DNA of 64,000 nucleotides from Scortum barcoo (lineage: Eukaryota; Chordata; Actinopteri; Centrarchiformes; Terapontidae), in NCBI GenBank assembly GCA_023238725.1, contig CM041546.1, positions 24,312,085 to 24,376,084 on the forward strand, read 5' to 3'. The position numbers were made by a program, and so were the translations under genes. Shown in pieces: positions 62,639-64,000 of this stretch. Every line of letters begins with the position of its first letter. Within the stretch, counting starts at the first letter, position 1. Below the pieces are notes generated by a model. It saw nothing but the letters and a program-made list of their open reading frames with translations, had not been told where the DNA came from and searched no databases.

Positions 62639-64000
62639 TTACATACACCCCTGCCTCTGTTGAACGTGTAAGCAGACATGTATTGCATGTGATTGTTGGG
62701 GAAACGGAGTGAAAAACAGGTCTGGGGTTGTGGGTTCAGGTTGCGGGTTTCACAGTGACGAGATCCAGAAGCCAGCGGCGCTTGGTATTACCCCAGTGCT
62801 TCCTGCCCCGCTGGCCAGGGGCAGGGCAGGGGATGGGGGGGTGGATGGAGCCTGAGAGAGGAAGGTGGGAGGCCATTTAAAGCCAAGGGCCACGATACAC
62901 CCTGCCCCACAGGATCCCCTCAGCAAGAGGCTTTAACACAGCCCACTGCTCCCACACTCCTACCATCGGGCCCAGAGCCTTAACCAGATCCCACTGTGGT
63001 TTGTTTTACAACCTTGAACCACGGTTAGCCTTCAAAACCATAGCATGGTAATCAGGCTCTCCCAAGATTCCACTTTCGCTCTTTTTCAACAAGCCCCTTT
63101 CTCTTATTTACCCATTGGCTCCGTTCAGCATGATTCTGGGTCTGTATAACACTCTTTAAATGCATTTTGCTTTATTTTTCTTACAAATCATTCCCTCCTA
63201 TCATGCAAGGTCTATCTTCCAAGTCTGGATGCTATTTCAAAGTTGTGTGCAGCAGCAAAGTAAATCCTTCGCTGGTTACACCTAATGCTTCCATGGCATG
63301 CAGCGCCAGTGTGTGCCTGCATGAGCTCATTCGCTGTTTATCAGCATATACATGCACATTTGCTAATGTGTGTGTGTTAACTGGTGGGCTGTGCATGTGC
63401 CCAGAGAGTTCCTCCTTGAATCCTATTACCACTTCAACACACAATCCCAAATCTGCTACATGTTAAGCACTCAGTCCTCCCACACGTCTACTTAATAACA
63501 CAAATCATGATTGATGCTCTGCCTCGCACATGCATAGACCCAAAGAATGCTAAACAGAGGAACATAACTTGCAATTAATTGCCCATTTGTAAATTTGTCT
63601 GCGTATCTTCTGTTCAAAGGAATTTGGAACATCATTATTTTTTTTCTCAGTGATGAAGTACCAGTGGATAGCTCTTTCCAAGTCCTGCATTCTAGATACA
63701 TAACACTGCCATGCCTTCACTATTTTGTCTGCTGTTTCCCACTGGAGGGCTTGAATTGGATGGAGGCTTTGACTTTGAGCCATAATAATGTTGGATGGGA
63801 GCCCTCATATTTCAGCTCTGATGCGAAATCGGCCAGTGGCTTTTCGGACTCAAATTGGGTTTAAATTGTGTCAGAAGAGGGAGAAATGTTTTTTAAAATA
63901 ATAGCCATGAATGCCATGAAACAGAGCGTTCTTGCTGCAGAGCTTTTGATCCGTTTTTATAAATAGCAGAATTTTGTCGTAAAAAATAATGTTTCTGTGG

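Larger units (their letters stand above)
1..64000 (+). other. vps13b: vps13b gene body, central part (partial transcription unit)
   Basis: The window is read as an internal slice of a single plus-strand gene. Eleven exons with GT...AG boundaries join into one continuous frame whose translation I recognise as the middle of vertebrate VPS13B (COH1). VPS13B is a roughly 4000-residue peripheral membrane protein of the Golgi. VPS13 proteins form a long hydrophobic groove that moves lipids between membranes at contact sites, and human VPS13B loss causes Cohen syndrome. The recognisable landmarks are SCCVFLPNDSLPSP, GDIPGTVRSWY, EPMGCTSTLAVTS, ELEDLSASVDVQDVYTKIKC, CTDKLNRRT and NVRHKLT. Neither the first exon with the chorein domain nor the C-terminal exons are here, so both gene ends lie outside. 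Identification rests on remembered family sequence, not on a search. Confidence 0.93.
43693..64000 (+). other. vps13b: Large vps13b intron, 5' part (more than 20.3 kb)
   Basis: After donor GTAAGA no further segment with splice sites and VPS13B-like translation was found to the window end, so the next exon, which must begin by completing the split glutamine, is presumably further downstream. Contents include microsatellites near 44.45, 47.85, 54.7, 60.25 and 62.6 kb. Pyrimidine-rich blocks lie at 48125-48570 and 55765-55990, and homopolymer runs at 49806-49816 (G) and 55161-55179 (T). There is a perfect-stem hairpin at 61211-61246 and AT-balanced, repeat-poor stretches (about 57.4-59.1 and 61.1-62.2 kb) that could hold regulatory elements. 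Many 60-220-codon open frames exist, but none was recognised as a gene. Confidence 0.75.

Noticed and set aside
1..64000. tRNA, rRNA, CRISPR array, prophage or bacterial-type system
   Set aside because: No cloverleaf with intact boxes, no rRNA-like blocks, no regularly spaced repeats with unique spacers. The gene structure is eukaryotic throughout.

Overview
This is vertebrate nuclear DNA, almost certainly from a ray-finned (teleost, probably percomorph) fish. It has interrupted reading frames with GT...AG splice sites, long introns, abundant (CA)n/(GT)n microsatellites, a fish-type tRNA-derived SINE and a LINE/SINE-type 3' tail. There are no operons, ribosome binding sites or bacterial genes.

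The whole window appears to lie inside one plus-strand gene, vps13b (COH1). It encodes a giant Golgi-associated bridge-like lipid-transfer protein of the VPS13 family, and loss of the human gene causes Cohen syndrome. Eleven coding exons were read directly from the sequence, with splice phases that join: 8047-8180, 23627-23861, 25186-25403, 29601-29804, 34752-34923, 36905-37019, then a pair of alternative exons (40271-40337 and 41206-41347), then 42428-42700, 42863-43019 and 43578-43692. They give about 563-588 residues from the middle of the protein. By human numbering these are probably exons 22 to 31; the numbers are inferred by anchoring the alternative pair to human exons 28b and 28. The gene start, the N-terminal chorein domain and the C-terminal domains are outside the window.

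The most informative part is 36.9-43.7 kb. Exons of 67 and 142 nt sit side by side. Both are 1 mod 3, both continue the frame from the exon before to the exon after, and using both or neither breaks the frame, so they must be mutually exclusive. The 75-nt difference equals the 25-residue difference between the two main human isoforms. The 142-nt exon follows a long, AG-free pyrimidine tract with a distant candidate branch point. Just downstream, a 162-nt intron has no stop and is a multiple of three, and the last exon has a tandem CAG/TAG acceptor.

Region by region: 1-8046 is intron; 8.0-25.4 kb holds three exons and a 15.4-kb intron containing the SINE; 25.4-43.7 kb is the exon-rich core; 43.7-64.0 kb is a 20.3-kb stretch in which no exon was recognised, with microsatellites, hairpins and possible regulatory clusters. 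No tRNA, rRNA, CRISPR, promoter or second protein-coding gene could be supported.
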